DNA from: an uncultured Spirochaetaceae bacterium
GTDB taxonomy: Bacteria; Spirochaetota; Spirochaetia; Sphaerochaetales; Sphaerochaetaceae
Assembly: GCA_946414625.1 (NCBI GenBank)
Contig: CAMKPI010000001.1
Coordinates: 1-32,162, forward strand
Length of the DNA stretch: 32,162 nt
Reading direction: 5' to 3'
Shown: positions 1-7,395 of the stretch, one piece after another
How positions within the stretch are numbered: the first letter of the stretch is position 1
Layout of the letters: each line of letters begins with the position of its first letter
Translations under genes and position numbers: made by a program
Notes under the pieces: model-generated
Told to the model about the DNA's origin: nothing
The model's database searches: none
The model's input: only the letters and a program-made list of their open reading frames with translations

Positions 1-1
1 C

Positions 2-196
2 AAGAGCAAAATTGTTCTGGAAGGGAAAAACGTAAGGGGAGATCTAGTTAGACATATGCAGAATGTGGCAGAAGAAAAAAAACCTAACACGGAAACTTTC
101 GAAGCGCTTAAAGAAGTGGAATTGATGAAAGCAGATCCAGAAAAATATAAGGGCTATACCGATATCGACATGATGATGAAGGACTTGTTGAAGTGA
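2..196 (+). CDS. RelB/DinJ-type antitoxin, 3' part only
   Basis: An open frame enters from the left edge and gives 64 residues ending in TGA at 194-196; no start is visible. The tail is charged and helical, with a NTETFEALKE stretch and a C-terminal segment DIDMMMKDLLK. This is the usual look of the RelB/DinJ antitoxin C-terminus, which wraps the toxin. Its stop overlaps the GTG start of the next gene by four bases (GTGA, 193-196), the classical coupled antitoxin-toxin arrangement. The identification rests mainly on the neighbour. In such pairs the antitoxin neutralises the toxin and represses the operon; the DNA-binding N-terminus lies mostly outside the window. Confidence 0.6.
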   Translation, partial: KSKIVLEGKNVRGDLVRHMQNVAEEKKPNTETFEALKEVELMKADPEKYKGYTDIDMMMKDLLK

Positions 197-474
197 AATA
201 TGCGGTTAAGCCCACTACTAGATTCCAAAAGGATTTGAAGCGTATTCAGAAACGAGGGTACGATATAAATCTATTAACGGATATAATCAAAAAGCTGGCA
301 AATGGCGAAGCGCTTCCAAAAGAAAATAAAGACCATCCTTTGGCTGGAAATTTTAAAGGCGCAAAAGAATGCCATATACAACCGGATTGGCTTTTGATTT
401 ATGAGATAAACGAGAAAAATTTGTATCTGTATCTGACAAGAACGGGTACACATAGCGATTTATTCAACAAATAA
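193..474 (+). CDS. RelE/YafQ-family mRNA interferase toxin
   Basis: A 93-residue basic protein with the RelE/ParE superfamily pattern. It begins with a strand, MKYAVKPTTRFQKDLKR, where F-x-K-D-L-K is the usual first helix. Mid-protein HPLAGNFKGAKECHIQPDW is typical of the YafQ branch, followed by LLIYEINEKNLYLYLTRTGTHSDLF, where YafQ-like toxins keep the R-T-G-x-H-S/A-D-L-F ending and its catalytic His. Family members cleave mRNA in the ribosomal A site. The GTG start at 193 is chosen because it overlaps the antitoxin stop and matches the family's N-terminus. The pair lies in an AT-rich stretch unlike the superoperon beside it, which suggests recent acquisition. Confidence 0.85.
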   Translation: MKYAVKPTTRFQKDLKRIQKRGYDINLLTDIIKKLANGEALPKENKDHPLAGNFKGAKECHIQPDWLLIYEINEKNLYLYLTRTGTHSDLFNK

Positions 475-488
475 CAAGGAGAAGCGAT

Positions 489-614
489 GTGAAAAGAATA
501 GTTTTGATGTTGATTGCTTTGTGCTTTGCCGTACCTGTTTTTGCCGCGCTTCCTCCGCTTACGGAGGAGATGCCCCTTTCATACAACGAAAGGACAGGGA
601 TAAATATTGTTTAA
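489..614 (+). CDS. Small secreted protein or truncated gene with signal peptide
   Basis: A GTG-started 41-codon frame lies 14 bp after the toxin gene, preceded by AAGGAG at 477-482. The N-terminus is a textbook signal sequence: MKR, a hydrophobic core IVLMLIALCFAVPV, then FAA as a likely signal-peptidase I site near residue 20. Only about 21 residues follow before TAA at 612-614. No family is recognised. It may be a genuine tiny exported peptide, but the decayed frames that follow make a truncated periplasmic protein more likely. Confidence 0.45.
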   Translation: MKRIVLMLIALCFAVPVFAALPPLTEEMPLSYNERTGINIV

Positions 615-783
615 AATTGACCCAGTTTATGATTAAATGGGAATCGTTCTCCTATTATGATTTTAGAGAAGAAGAAGTCATGGACAGACCCTTGATTCTT
701 AAGTTCTTCAACATCATCCCAAAGGAGATTGCATGAAAAACGGACAATTTACTTTACAGGAGACTCGAAAATTTCGCTTATAG
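615..783 (+). pseudogene. Decayed operon remnant (two gene fragments)
   Basis: A frame without a proper start (codons from about 629) ends at TGA 734-736 and overlaps by four bases an ATG at 733 that has a good ribosome binding site (AAAGGAG at 720-726). The second frame stops after 16 codons at 783. A four-base stop-start overlap with a strong binding site is the signature of two coupled genes in an operon. Here both are reduced to scraps, so the stretch is read as the remains of genes that once followed the toxin-antitoxin pair. The peptides are too short to assign to families. Nothing is visible between 784 and 850. Confidence 0.4.
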
Positions 784-850
784 TTTGAATGTCGGGGAAC
801 TAGGCTGAATTTGTATAAACTATAAATACCAACGTTAAGTTAAGGATACA

Positions 851-881
851 AAATAAAACGCCGGACCCTGCTGGGTCCGGC
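851..881 (-). terminator. Rho-independent terminator of the ribosomal superoperon
   Basis: On the minus strand a perfect 9-bp GC stem (860-868 paired with 873-881) with a 4-nt loop is followed by GTTTTATTT. It lies about 125 nt past the rplQ stop. A second weaker stem (GATTGC/GCAATC, 885-890 with 912-917) precedes it in the 3' untranslated region. The element also separates the operon from the decayed left end. Confidence 0.9.
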
Positions 882-1007
882 CTTGATTGCATAGCGCGTC
901 TTGCGCAGGAAGCAATCTTCCGAAAGCGTTCATTTCCGCTACCTTTTGCCCGATGACTTTTATCAGCTATCTCTGAAATAAAGCTCTCCGCCGGGCAGGC
1001 TCTTAGA

Positions 1008-1406
1008 TTAATTGCTTTCCTTCTTCTCGTCTTTTTTGGCTTTCTTCTCGGTCTTCTTTGTGAGCTCCAGAATTGCCATTTCGGCGGAATCGTTGAAGCG
1101 GCTGGATGTCTTTACAATCCTAGTGTAGCCGCCATGCACCTCCTGAAAAAGAGGTGCGATCTCGGTGAACAACTTGTTCACCACAGCCTCGTCGTACAGC
1201 CTGGCAGATGCGATTCTGCGATTGTGCACGCTGTCCGTCTTTCCCCTTGTAATGAGCTTCTCGGCCGCGCGCTGGACTTCCTTGGCCTTGGCCTTGGTTG
1301 TCTCGATCCTCTCGTAGCGGAAAAGGCTTGTCACCATGTTCCGGATGAGAGCAGCCCTCTCGGCGCGGTTTCTGCTCAGGGCATTGAAACCAAACTTATG
1401 CTTCAT
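1008..1406 (-). CDS. rplQ: 50S ribosomal protein L17
   Basis: A 132-residue protein beginning MKHKFGFNALSRNRAERAAL, close to the invariant L17 start, followed by the family's ITTAKAKEVQ-like helix (here IETTKAKAKEVQRAAEKLI) and the TRIVK segment. The C-terminal dozen residues form a Lys/Glu-rich tail typical of the family. L17 sits near the exit tunnel of the large subunit. The start overlaps the end of rpoA by 11 bp, so translation is probably coupled. It is the last gene of the superoperon. Confidence 0.97.
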   Translation of the reverse strand: MKHKFGFNALSRNRAERAALIRNMVTSLFRYERIETTKAKAKEVQRAAEKLITRGKTDSVHNRRIASARLYDEAVVNKLFTEIAPLFQEVHGGYTRIVKTSSRFNDSAEMAILELTKKTEKKAKKDEKKESN

Positions 1407-2460
1407 TGTTCTCTTCCTTCCGCTCGGGGAGCTGCGCCGTTCTGAGGACGCTGTAATCAGTCATCCCCAAAGAAAGGTTCCACTCCCGAAGCTTGTCTTT
1501 GATCTCTGACAGGGACTTCTTACCGAAGTTTCGTGTCTTGGTAATCTCCTCCTCCGTCATCTGTGTAAGGTCTCTCAAAGTATGGATCTGCGCGTTCTTC
1601 AGACAGTTGCTTGAACGCACCGTGAGCTCCAACTCCTCCACAGGGGTGGAGAGAATCTTGTCGATCCGCTTCTGCTCCTCGTCAATCTCCTCGCTGGCTC
1701 GGACGATGTTCTCATCGAAATTGATGAAGATCGCAAAATGATCCTTGGCAATCTTGGCTGCCTCGGCCACCGCGTCCTCAGCGGAAATCGTGCCGTCCGT
1801 CCAAACCTCCAGCGTGAGCTTGTCGTAGTTGTTGCGCTGCCTCACACGGGTTGGCTCCACAGTATACTTCACCTTGACCACAGGGCTGAAGATTGCGTCC
1901 ACAAGGATGACCCCGGGATTCTTCTCATCGTCCCGGTCTATCATCTCCTGCATCTCTTCGGTGGGGACATAGCCGCGATTGAAATTCACCTGAACTAGCA
2001 TGCTTATATCAGCATCCTCTGCCATGTCAAAAATCACATGATCCTTGTTGATGACAGTGATTCTATCCTTCTCGAAATCAGCGCCTGTAAGAGAGCCTTC
2101 GCCCTTCTTCTCAATTTCGATCAGCGTGCTTTCCACTTCCTCGGGCATGGTCAGCTTCAGCTGCTTCAGACGAGCGATTATCTCGGGAATATCCTGCTTG
2201 ACGCCAGGAATCGACTCGAACTCGCTTGTTATCACATGCTCACCGTTCGCATCCCTGTAATGGAACCAAACCGCTGTGACTGCATAGCCTTGTATCGAGG
2301 ACAGGAGCACCCTGCGCAACGTGTTGCCCAGCGTTGTTCCAAAACCGCGCTCGAACGGGTATGCTATAAAGCGTCCGTAGTTCTTGTCTCCGCCTTCCCC
2401 CCTCTCAAGCATCGGGTACTTCGGGATCTTGAATCCCTGAAGCAGATTTTTTCTTGCCAT
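1396..2460 (-). CDS. rpoA: RNA polymerase subunit alpha
   Basis: A 354-residue alpha subunit. The N-terminal assembly domain shows the hallmark RGFGTTLGNTLRRVLLSS around residues 38-55. The C-terminal domain that contacts promoter UP elements and activators is present near 260-330, with LELTVRSSNCLKNAQIHTL and the helix-hairpin-helix segment TRNFGKKSLSEIKDKL. The first gives dimerisation and the beta/beta-prime platform. It lies between rpsD and rplQ, the standard bacterial alpha-operon order. The 150-bp gap from rpsD is unusually long for this operon. Confidence 0.98.
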   Translation of the reverse strand: MARKNLLQGFKIPKYPMLERGEGGDKNYGRFIAYPFERGFGTTLGNTLRRVLLSSIQGYAVTAVWFHYRDANGEHVITSEFESIPGVKQDIPEIIARLKQLKLTMPEEVESTLIEIEKKGEGSLTGADFEKDRITVINKDHVIFDMAEDADISMLVQVNFNRGYVPTEEMQEMIDRDDEKNPGVILVDAIFSPVVKVKYTVEPTRVRQRNNYDKLTLEVWTDGTISAEDAVAEAAKIAKDHFAIFINFDENIVRASEEIDEEQKRIDKILSTPVEELELTVRSSNCLKNAQIHTLRDLTQMTEEEITKTRNFGKKSLSEIKDKLREWNLSLGMTDYSVLRTAQLPERKEENNEA

Positions 2461-2610
2461 TCTAACTCCTTGGCGAGTCTCCGGCTCCGAAGCGCTTTCT
2501 TTGCGGAAGAAGCCGGACAGACGCCCTTAAGCGCCACAAAAGCGCCCTCGTGAACTTCCAAAGGATTCCATTGATTCCTCTCTGCGAATCCTCCGGAGCC
2601 GGAATGCGAA
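2461..2610 (-). other. Long intra-operon gap rpsD-rpoA with inverted repeat
   Basis: This 150-nt untranslated stretch sits inside an operon where most gaps are about 10 nt. A 9-bp inverted repeat (TCCGGCTCC at 2480-2488 and GGAGCCGGA at 2595-2603) could close almost the whole gap into one stem that starts just after the rpsD stop and ends near the rpoA ribosome binding site. S4 is a known translational repressor of alpha operons in other bacteria, so a regulatory role is possible but unproven. No gene is seen in it. Confidence 0.3.
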
Positions 2611-3252
2611 TTACCTCGAATACAATTCGACGACAAGCTGCTCGTTGACTCCTTCAAGCTCCCTCACCTCGGAACGCTCCGGAATCTGGTTGAAGCTGCC
2701 TTTCATGGCGTCCACATCGACGGAAAGCCACGAAGCGACACCGCTCTTGCCGACTTCCGAAAGATTATCCTTGATGACAAGCATGTTCTTGCCCTTTGCG
2801 GACACCTCGATCTCGTCGCCGGGCTTAACACGATAGCTCGGGATATCCACACGGCGTCCGTTTACAAAGATGTGTCCGTGTGAGACAAGCTGAGACGCCT
2901 GCGGACGGGAAGAGGCAAAATGTAGCCTGAACACAACATTGTCCAGTCTGCGCTCCAAGAGCGTGATGAGGTTGTCGCCAGTCTTGCCGGGCATGCGAGC
3001 CGCCGTGTTGAATGTCAGCTTGAACTGCTTCTCCAACATGCAGTAGATCCTCTTCAGGCGCTGCTTTGCGCGGAGCATCTGACCGTAGTCAGTGGGCTTC
3101 TTGGTGCGTGCCTTCGGGTCTCGCCCAGGGAGACCGGATTCCATCGGGTTGTTCATCGGGCACTTGGCGGACAAGCAGCGCGAGCCCTTGAGGAACAGCT
3201 TTGCCCTCTCAGCTCTGCAGTATCTGCATTTTGGGCCTGTATATCTAGCCAT
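2611..3252 (-). CDS. rpsD: 30S ribosomal protein S4, zinc-binding form
   Basis: A 213-residue S4. The N-terminus MARYTGPKCRYCRAE carries Cys9, Cys12, Cys26 and Cys31, the C-x2-C ... C-x5-C zinc site of the C+ form. The S4 RNA-binding fold (RLDNVVFRLHFASSRPQASQLVSHGHIFVNGRRV) occupies about residues 100-140. S4 is a primary 16S rRNA binder and assembly initiator, and in several bacteria represses its own operon. It lies between rpsK and rpoA as in many phyla. Confidence 0.97.
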   Translation of the reverse strand: MARYTGPKCRYCRAERAKLFLKGSRCLSAKCPMNNPMESGLPGRDPKARTKKPTDYGQMLRAKQRLKRIYCMLEKQFKLTFNTAARMPGKTGDNLITLLERRLDNVVFRLHFASSRPQASQLVSHGHIFVNGRRVDIPSYRVKPGDEIEVSAKGKNMLVIKDNLSEVGKSGVASWLSVDVDAMKGSFNQIPERSEVRELEGVNEQLVVELYSR

Positions 3253-3282
3253 ACTATAAATTCTCCTTTAACGGGATGCGCC

Positions 3283-3302
3283 CGGCTGCCTTGAGACAGC
3301 CG
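3283..3302 (-). other. Hairpin in the rpsK-rpsD gap
   Basis: A perfect 6-bp stem (CGGCTG 3283-3288 with CAGCCG 3297-3302) with an 8-nt loop lies in the 102-nt gap, about 20-30 nt upstream of the rpsD ribosome binding site. There is no U-tract, so it is not an intrinsic terminator. It may affect rpsD translation or mRNA stability; function unknown. Confidence 0.3.
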
Positions 3303-3354
3303 AGAGCCCTCCCGACAGGCCGCGGGGCTCATCCGAGAGTCCCGCGAACCGAAA

Positions 3355-3735
3355 TCAGATCCTTCTGGTCTTCCTCGGCCTGCAGCCGTTGTGTGGGATC
3401 GGCGTGACGTCCTTGATGGAGCGCACCCTCATTCCGAGCTGTCCGATTGCCCTGATGGCAGCCTCGCGTCCCTGACCCGGACCCTTGACGAAGACGTTCA
3501 CTTCGTTAAGCCCGTATTCCAGAGCCTTGCGACCGGCTGTCTCACAAACGGTCTGAGCCGCATATGGAGTGCTTTTCTTCGCTCCGCGGAAACCGAGCCC
3601 GCCTGCAGAGGACCACGAGAGGGCATTGCCGTTCAGGTCGGTGAAGGTGATTATCGTATTGTTGAAGGTGGCCTGGATGTAGACACAGCCCTCGTATACC
3701 GTTTTCCTGGCTTTCTTCTTGGTTGCTTTTGCCAT
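3355..3735 (-). CDS. rpsK: 30S ribosomal protein S11
   Basis: A 126-residue S11 with the conserved body ATFNNTIITFTDLNGN (near residue 25), AQTVCETAGRKALEYG, and the family signature KGPGQGREAAIRA followed by the C-terminal IPHNGCRPRKTRRI. S11 forms part of the platform of the small subunit, contacting the 3' domain of 16S rRNA and mRNA at the E site. It is 16 bp downstream of rpsM in the usual S13-S11 order. Confidence 0.98.
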   Translation of the reverse strand: MAKATKKKARKTVYEGCVYIQATFNNTIITFTDLNGNALSWSSAGGLGFRGAKKSTPYAAQTVCETAGRKALEYGLNEVNVFVKGPGQGREAAIRAIGQLGMRVRSIKDVTPIPHNGCRPRKTRRI

Positions 3736-3751
3736 TTCTCAATCCCCCTCG

Positions 3752-4120
3752 TTACGCCTTCTTCTTCCCGGCTATCGTCTTCTTCTTGCCTTTGCGTGTG
3801 CGGGCGTTCGTCTTTGTTCTCTGCCCGCGCACCGGAAGTCCCTTCCTGTGCCTGAGCCCGCGGTAGCAGCCGATGTCCATCAACCGCTTGATGTTAAGCT
3901 GGGTCTGGGAGCGCAGACGCCCCTCGACCGTGTAATCGTTCTCGATAACCTTTCTGAGTTCGGCCAGAACCTCGGCGGACAGGCTGTTTATCTTCGCGTC
4001 CGGATCCACGGAGCACTTCTTACAAATCTCCTCCGCGCTGGTTCTTCCTATTCCGTAGATGTATGTCAAAGCAATCTTTGTCGCCTTGTTTGGTAAATCT
4101 ACACCTGCAATTCGCGCCAT
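3752..4120 (-). CDS. rpsM: 30S ribosomal protein S13
   Basis: A 122-residue S13: MARIAGVDLPNKATKIALTYIYGIG at the N-terminus (helix-two-turn-helix region), LMDIGCYRGLRHRKGLPVRGQRTKTNARTRKGKKKTI at the C-terminus. S13 lies in the head of the small subunit and bridges to the large subunit and P-site tRNA. Full length, with a basic tail. It follows rpmJ with an 82-nt gap. Confidence 0.98.
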   Translation of the reverse strand: MARIAGVDLPNKATKIALTYIYGIGRTSAEEICKKCSVDPDAKINSLSAEVLAELRKVIENDYTVEGRLRSQTQLNIKRLMDIGCYRGLRHRKGLPVRGQRTKTNARTRKGKKKTIAGKKKA

Positions 4121-4202
4121 TACGGCCTCCTAATATCCTTACACGCCGAATTCTTGCCGGACGCCCAAAGCCGCGCGCGCCCGCCTCCATTCGGAGCATT
4201 CC

Positions 4203-4316
4203 TTACTTTTGTCTCTGTTTGTGCTTCGGATTAGTACAAACAATTCTCACAACACCGTTGCGCCTTATCACCTTGCACTTGTCGCACATAGGCTTGACGC
4301 TAGCTCTTACTTTCAT
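4203..4316 (-). CDS. rpmJ: 50S ribosomal protein L36, zinc-binding form
   Basis: A 37-residue gene found by translating the minus strand between rpsM and secY: it starts MKVRASVKPMCDKCKVIRRNG and ends with KHKQRQK. Cys11, Cys14, Cys27 and His32 make the zinc ribbon of the C+ L36 form. L36 is the smallest large-subunit protein and stabilises rRNA near the stalk base. It follows secY by 56 nt; infA, which in many bacteria lies just before it, is absent. Confidence 0.96.
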   Translation of the reverse strand: MKVRASVKPMCDKCKVIRRNGVVRIVCTNPKHKQRQK

Positions 4317-4372
4317 AAATCAGCTCCTCCGGGACAGAAGCATCCGCTCGCCCCATTTAGTTCCCCGCAGGA

Positions 4373-5704
4373 TCACAGGGTTCTGTTCTTGATCTTCTTC
4401 ACGCCCAGGAAACCCTCGTGGTGGTGCATCTTCATGATCGACTCTATCGACTTGAGCAGTTCAAGCTCGCAGCCCACAAGGATAATCAGCGATGTTCCGC
4501 CGAACAGCATGGCAACCGTTGACGGCAGGTGGAAGATGATCTGAACCAATGTCGGAATCAAGGCAATCACAGCAAGGAAGATCGACCCGGGAAGAACAAT
4601 CCGGTTGAGAACCTTTGTGAGGTACTCCTCCAGCTTTTCCGCCCTGACTCCGGGAACACTGCCTCCGTTGTCGCGGATCTGCTTTGCCATTTCGACAGGG
4701 TTCAGCGAAACCTGCGTGTAGAAGAATGCAAAGGCTATGATCAAGATGGTGTAGATGATGAGGTAAGGCGCACCTTGAGGATTGAGCCAGTTTGCAAGAG
4801 ACTGAAGCCATCTGACGTTCGGTCCCAGCGCGCTCGCGATCTGAATCGGGAATGACAGGATCGCTGAGGCGAAAATCACGGGAATGACTCCGCTCGGGTT
4901 GAGCTTCAGGGGGATGTAGGAGCTCTGGGCGCCGTACATCCTGCGTCCGACCACGCGCTTGGCGTAGTTCACCGGAATCTTGCGCTCCCCTTCCTGCTCG
5001 TAGACCACAAGGGAGATTACAACCAGAAGCATTGCGGTTATCACCAGAGCCACAATCCAGCTGATCGAGCCATCGGCTATGCCCAGGTAGAGCGCCTGGA
5101 TTGCGGTGGGAATCCTCGCGACAATGCCCGCAAAAATCAAGAGGCTTATGCCGTTGCCCACCCCGAACTGGGTGATCTTCTCACCAAGCCAGATGAGTGC
5201 CATCGTTCCTGTCGTCACTGTTAGCATTGACACCAGCGTGAATGCGGTGAGTCCTATGGTGATGACCTGGAAGCCCTGGCTCTGTATGCTTCTGGCATAA
5301 ACGGTCACGACAAATGACTGCAAAAGACAGACCACGATCGTTCCGTATCTGTTTATCTTCTGGATCTTCCTCCGGCCCTCTGCGTCCTCTCCCATCTTTT
5401 TCAAGGAAGGGATGATCAGCATCAGCAACTGAAGGATGATTTCCATCGAGATGTACGGCATCACGCCCAGCGTGAACAACGAGAAGTTACTGAACGCTCC
5501 GCCAGAGAAGAAATTCAGGTATTCTGTAAGTCCGATTGTGGCGGATCTGCTCGCGACAAGAAAATAGTTCTTCAGCTGCACCGGATCCACGCCGGGAACG
5601 GGAATCACAGCCCCGATCCTGGTGATGGCCAGTAGCCCCAAAGTTATCAGTATTTTCGTTCGGAGATCTCGCATCCGGAACATATCTGAAATGGGATTTG
5701 CCAT
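4373..5704 (-). CDS. secY: Protein translocase subunit SecY
   Basis: A 443-residue polytopic membrane protein, the channel core of the Sec translocon. It starts MANPISDMFRMRDLRTKI (cytosolic amphipathic helix), then TM1 around residues 17-35 ending in the IPVPGVDP segment. The family motifs FSGGAFSNFSLFTLGVMPYI (plug and TM2) and the cytosolic loop ending KIPVNYAKR follow, then LKLNPSGVIPVIFAS before TM7. The C-terminal loop contains the GTSLIILVGCELE-like last TM. Hydrophobic segments are consistent with ten spans. It lies between rplO and rpmJ, which is normal for the spc operon. Confidence 0.97.
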   Translation of the reverse strand: MANPISDMFRMRDLRTKILITLGLLAITRIGAVIPVPGVDPVQLKNYFLVASRSATIGLTEYLNFFSGGAFSNFSLFTLGVMPYISMEIILQLLMLIIPSLKKMGEDAEGRRKIQKINRYGTIVVCLLQSFVVTVYARSIQSQGFQVITIGLTAFTLVSMLTVTTGTMALIWLGEKITQFGVGNGISLLIFAGIVARIPTAIQALYLGIADGSISWIVALVITAMLLVVISLVVYEQEGERKIPVNYAKRVVGRRMYGAQSSYIPLKLNPSGVIPVIFASAILSFPIQIASALGPNVRWLQSLANWLNPQGAPYLIIYTILIIAFAFFYTQVSLNPVEMAKQIRDNGGSVPGVRAEKLEEYLTKVLNRIVLPGSIFLAVIALIPTLVQIIFHLPSTVAMLFGGTSLIILVGCELELLKSIESIMKMHHHEGFLGVKKIKNRTL

Positions 5705-5848
5705 TTATTAACCTTCCTTCAAAAAAATCACGGACCTGCCGCGCGCCCCGAGGCACGGCTTTGGGCGAATCCGCCCTGGCGCGCCTGGAGAAGAGGCTCT
5801 GGCATCTGCCAGCTCCCTTTCGGCGCGGAAGGTTCCGCTTTCTCCGGG
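5705..5848 (-). other. 144-nt rplO-secY gap, hairpin-rich
   Basis: The minus strand has several small stems, the clearest being GGGCG/CGCCC around the middle (5761-5775), and ends with a 7-T run at 5721-5727, about 20 nt before secY. No good stem directly abuts the T run, so it is not called a terminator. It may act as an internal regulatory or processing region separating secY expression from the upstream ribosomal genes. No gene is seen. Confidence 0.3.
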
Positions 5849-6280
5849 TTATCTCACTTCTCCGCCGGCCGCCTTGATCTTCTCGGCTGCCTGAGCGGAG
5901 GTCTTCACGCCGTCCACGACAAGACGCTTCGTCACCTCGCCGTTTGCGAGAATCTTTGCCTCGCGTCCGACACCACGAAGGATGAACGCGTCGCGGAGAG
6001 ACTCATCGGAGACAACCGCCCCATCCTCGAACGCCTCGTCGAGAATCGAAAGGGAAATGGCAACATACTCTTTCTTGAACGGATAGTTGGAGAAGCCGCG
6101 GCGGGCAACACGCCTGTAAAGCGGCATCTGACCACCCTCAAATCCGGGACGAACACCACCGCCGGAACGTGCGTTCTGACCGTTGTTCCCGCGACCGCAG
6201 CAGCGACCCTTACTTCCGTAGCCGCGACCGACAATCGTCTTTTTCCTATTAGCTCCCTTCGGAGCGACAATCTGTGCCAT
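5849..6280 (-). CDS. rplO: 50S ribosomal protein L15
   Basis: A 143-residue L15. The start at 6280 (MAQIVAPKGANRKK) is preferred to an earlier in-frame ATG because GAGGAG sits 7 nt before it and the family starts here. The Gly/Arg-rich stretch VGRGYGSKGRCCGRGNNGQ (residues 15-33) and the PGFEGGQMPLYRRV motif are diagnostic. L15 binds 23S rRNA late in assembly. Its binding site overlaps the last codons of rpmD, with one base between the genes. Confidence 0.97.
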   Translation of the reverse strand: MAQIVAPKGANRKKTIVGRGYGSKGRCCGRGNNGQNARSGGGVRPGFEGGQMPLYRRVARRGFSNYPFKKEYVAISLSILDEAFEDGAVVSDESLRDAFILRGVGREAKILANGEVTKRLVVDGVKTSAQAAEKIKAAGGEVR

Positions 6281-6281
6281 C

Positions 6282-6470
6282 TTAGATCTCCTCAACGCGA
6301 ACCATGTGCTCGACCACACGGATCATGCCGCGAGTCACCGGGGTGTCCGGGAGCGTCACGCTGCTGTGAACCTTGCCGAGCCCCAAAGCCTTCACGGTCT
6401 TCCTCTGGTTCGGGAGCGTGCCGGCGAGCCCTCGGATGAGCTCAACCTTAACTTTCTTATCGTCTGCCAT
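6282..6470 (-). CDS. rpmD: 50S ribosomal protein L30
   Basis: A 62-residue L30 with VELIRGLAGTLPNQRKTVKALGLGKVHSSV (the K-x2-KALGL-x-K pattern) and the C-terminal GMIRVVEHMVRVEE. L30 is a peripheral large-subunit protein missing from some lineages. It lies 3 nt after rpsE and 1 nt before rplO. Confidence 0.96.
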   Translation of the reverse strand: MADDKKVKVELIRGLAGTLPNQRKTVKALGLGKVHSSVTLPDTPVTRGMIRVVEHMVRVEEI

Positions 6471-6473
6471 AAA

Positions 6474-7013
6474 TCACCCCCAAAGCTCGTTCACGGAAAT
6501 GCCTCTGCCCGCCGCGACCTTGCGCGCCGAGAAAAGGTTAAGCAGTCCGTCGAAAGTCGCCTTCACCGTGTTGATAGTGTTGTTGGACCCCAGGGACTTG
6601 CTGATGACATCCCTTATGCCGCACGCATCGCAAACCGCACGCACCGCACCGCCGGCGATAACTCCCGTTCCGGGAGCGGCCGGGCGAAGAAGCACGCTCG
6701 CGCTCTTGAACTGTCCGACAATCTCATGGGGAATCGTATCGCCTTTCACGTTGATCTGGCGCATGCCCTTACGGGCAGCCTCTCCGGCCTTGCGGATGGC
6801 TTCAGTGACATCGTTGGCCTTCCCCATGCCGTAGCCCACGCGACCCTTGCCGTCTCCGACCACGACAAGCGCGGAGAAAGACATCCTCCGTCCGCCCTTG
6901 ACGGTCTTGGACACACGCATGAGCTTTATCAGCTTCTCGGAGAATTCCTTGTCCTGGCGCTCCGAGCGGTCTCTTCTATCCCTTCTCTCTCTTCTTTCTC
7001 TCTCTTCTGCCAT
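6474..7013 (-). CDS. rpsE: 30S ribosomal protein S5
   Basis: A 179-residue S5. The start at 7013 is chosen because AAGGAG lies just before it; an upstream in-frame start would run into rplR. A highly charged N-terminal tail (residues 1-25, alternating Arg/Glu/Asp) precedes the double-stranded-RNA-like domain VSKTVKGGRRMSFSALVVVGDG and the C-terminal domain with GTGVIAGGAVRAV and SLGSNNTINTVKA. S5 helps decoding fidelity and helicase activity at the mRNA entry. The charged tail is longer than in most homologues I can recall. Confidence 0.97.
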   Translation of the reverse strand: MAEERERRERRDRRDRSERQDKEFSEKLIKLMRVSKTVKGGRRMSFSALVVVGDGKGRVGYGMGKANDVTEAIRKAGEAARKGMRQINVKGDTIPHEIVGQFKSASVLLRPAAPGTGVIAGGAVRAVCDACGIRDVISKSLGSNNTINTVKATFDGLLNLFSARKVAAGRGISVNELWG

Positions 7014-7023
7014 TGTCTTCTCC

Positions 7024-7383
7024 TTAGAACTTAACTCCGGCTTTTCTCGCGCCGTCAGCAATGGCCTTCACGAGACCATGATAGAGATAACCGTTCCTGT
7101 CGAAAACAACAGTGGTGACGCCGGCGTCCAAGCAGCGCTTCCCGAGAATCTCGCCCAAACGGGTGGCACCCTCGACGGTGTTCTTGATGTCCTTCAGATC
7201 CTTCTCAACCGTACCTGCGCTCACAAGCGTGCGGGCCGCCACATCATCGATCACCTGCACATACATGTGCTGGTTACTCCTGAAAACAGACATTCTGGGT
7301 CTCTCTGCGGTGCCGGAGATGGACTTCCTGATATGGACCTTGCGTCTCGCATGCTTTCTGTTCTTATCTTCAATCCTATTCAT
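7024..7383 (-). CDS. rplR: 50S ribosomal protein L18
   Basis: A 119-residue L18: RKVHIRKSISGTAERPRMSVFRSNQHMYVQVIDD at the N-terminus, DAGVTTVVFDRNGYLYHGLVKAIADGARKAG at the C-terminus, both signatures of the family. L18 binds 5S rRNA together with L5 in the central protuberance. It is in the usual L6-L18-S5 order, 10 nt from rpsE. Confidence 0.97.
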   Translation of the reverse strand: MNRIEDKNRKHARRKVHIRKSISGTAERPRMSVFRSNQHMYVQVIDDVAARTLVSAGTVEKDLKDIKNTVEGATRLGEILGKRCLDAGVTTVVFDRNGYLYHGLVKAIADGARKAGVKF

Positions 7384-7395
7384 GCTGCTCGCCCC

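Noticed and set aside
5721..5780. Intrinsic terminator between rplO and secY
   Set aside because: There is a 7-T run, but the best adjacent stem has only four pairs; termination here would silence essential downstream genes.
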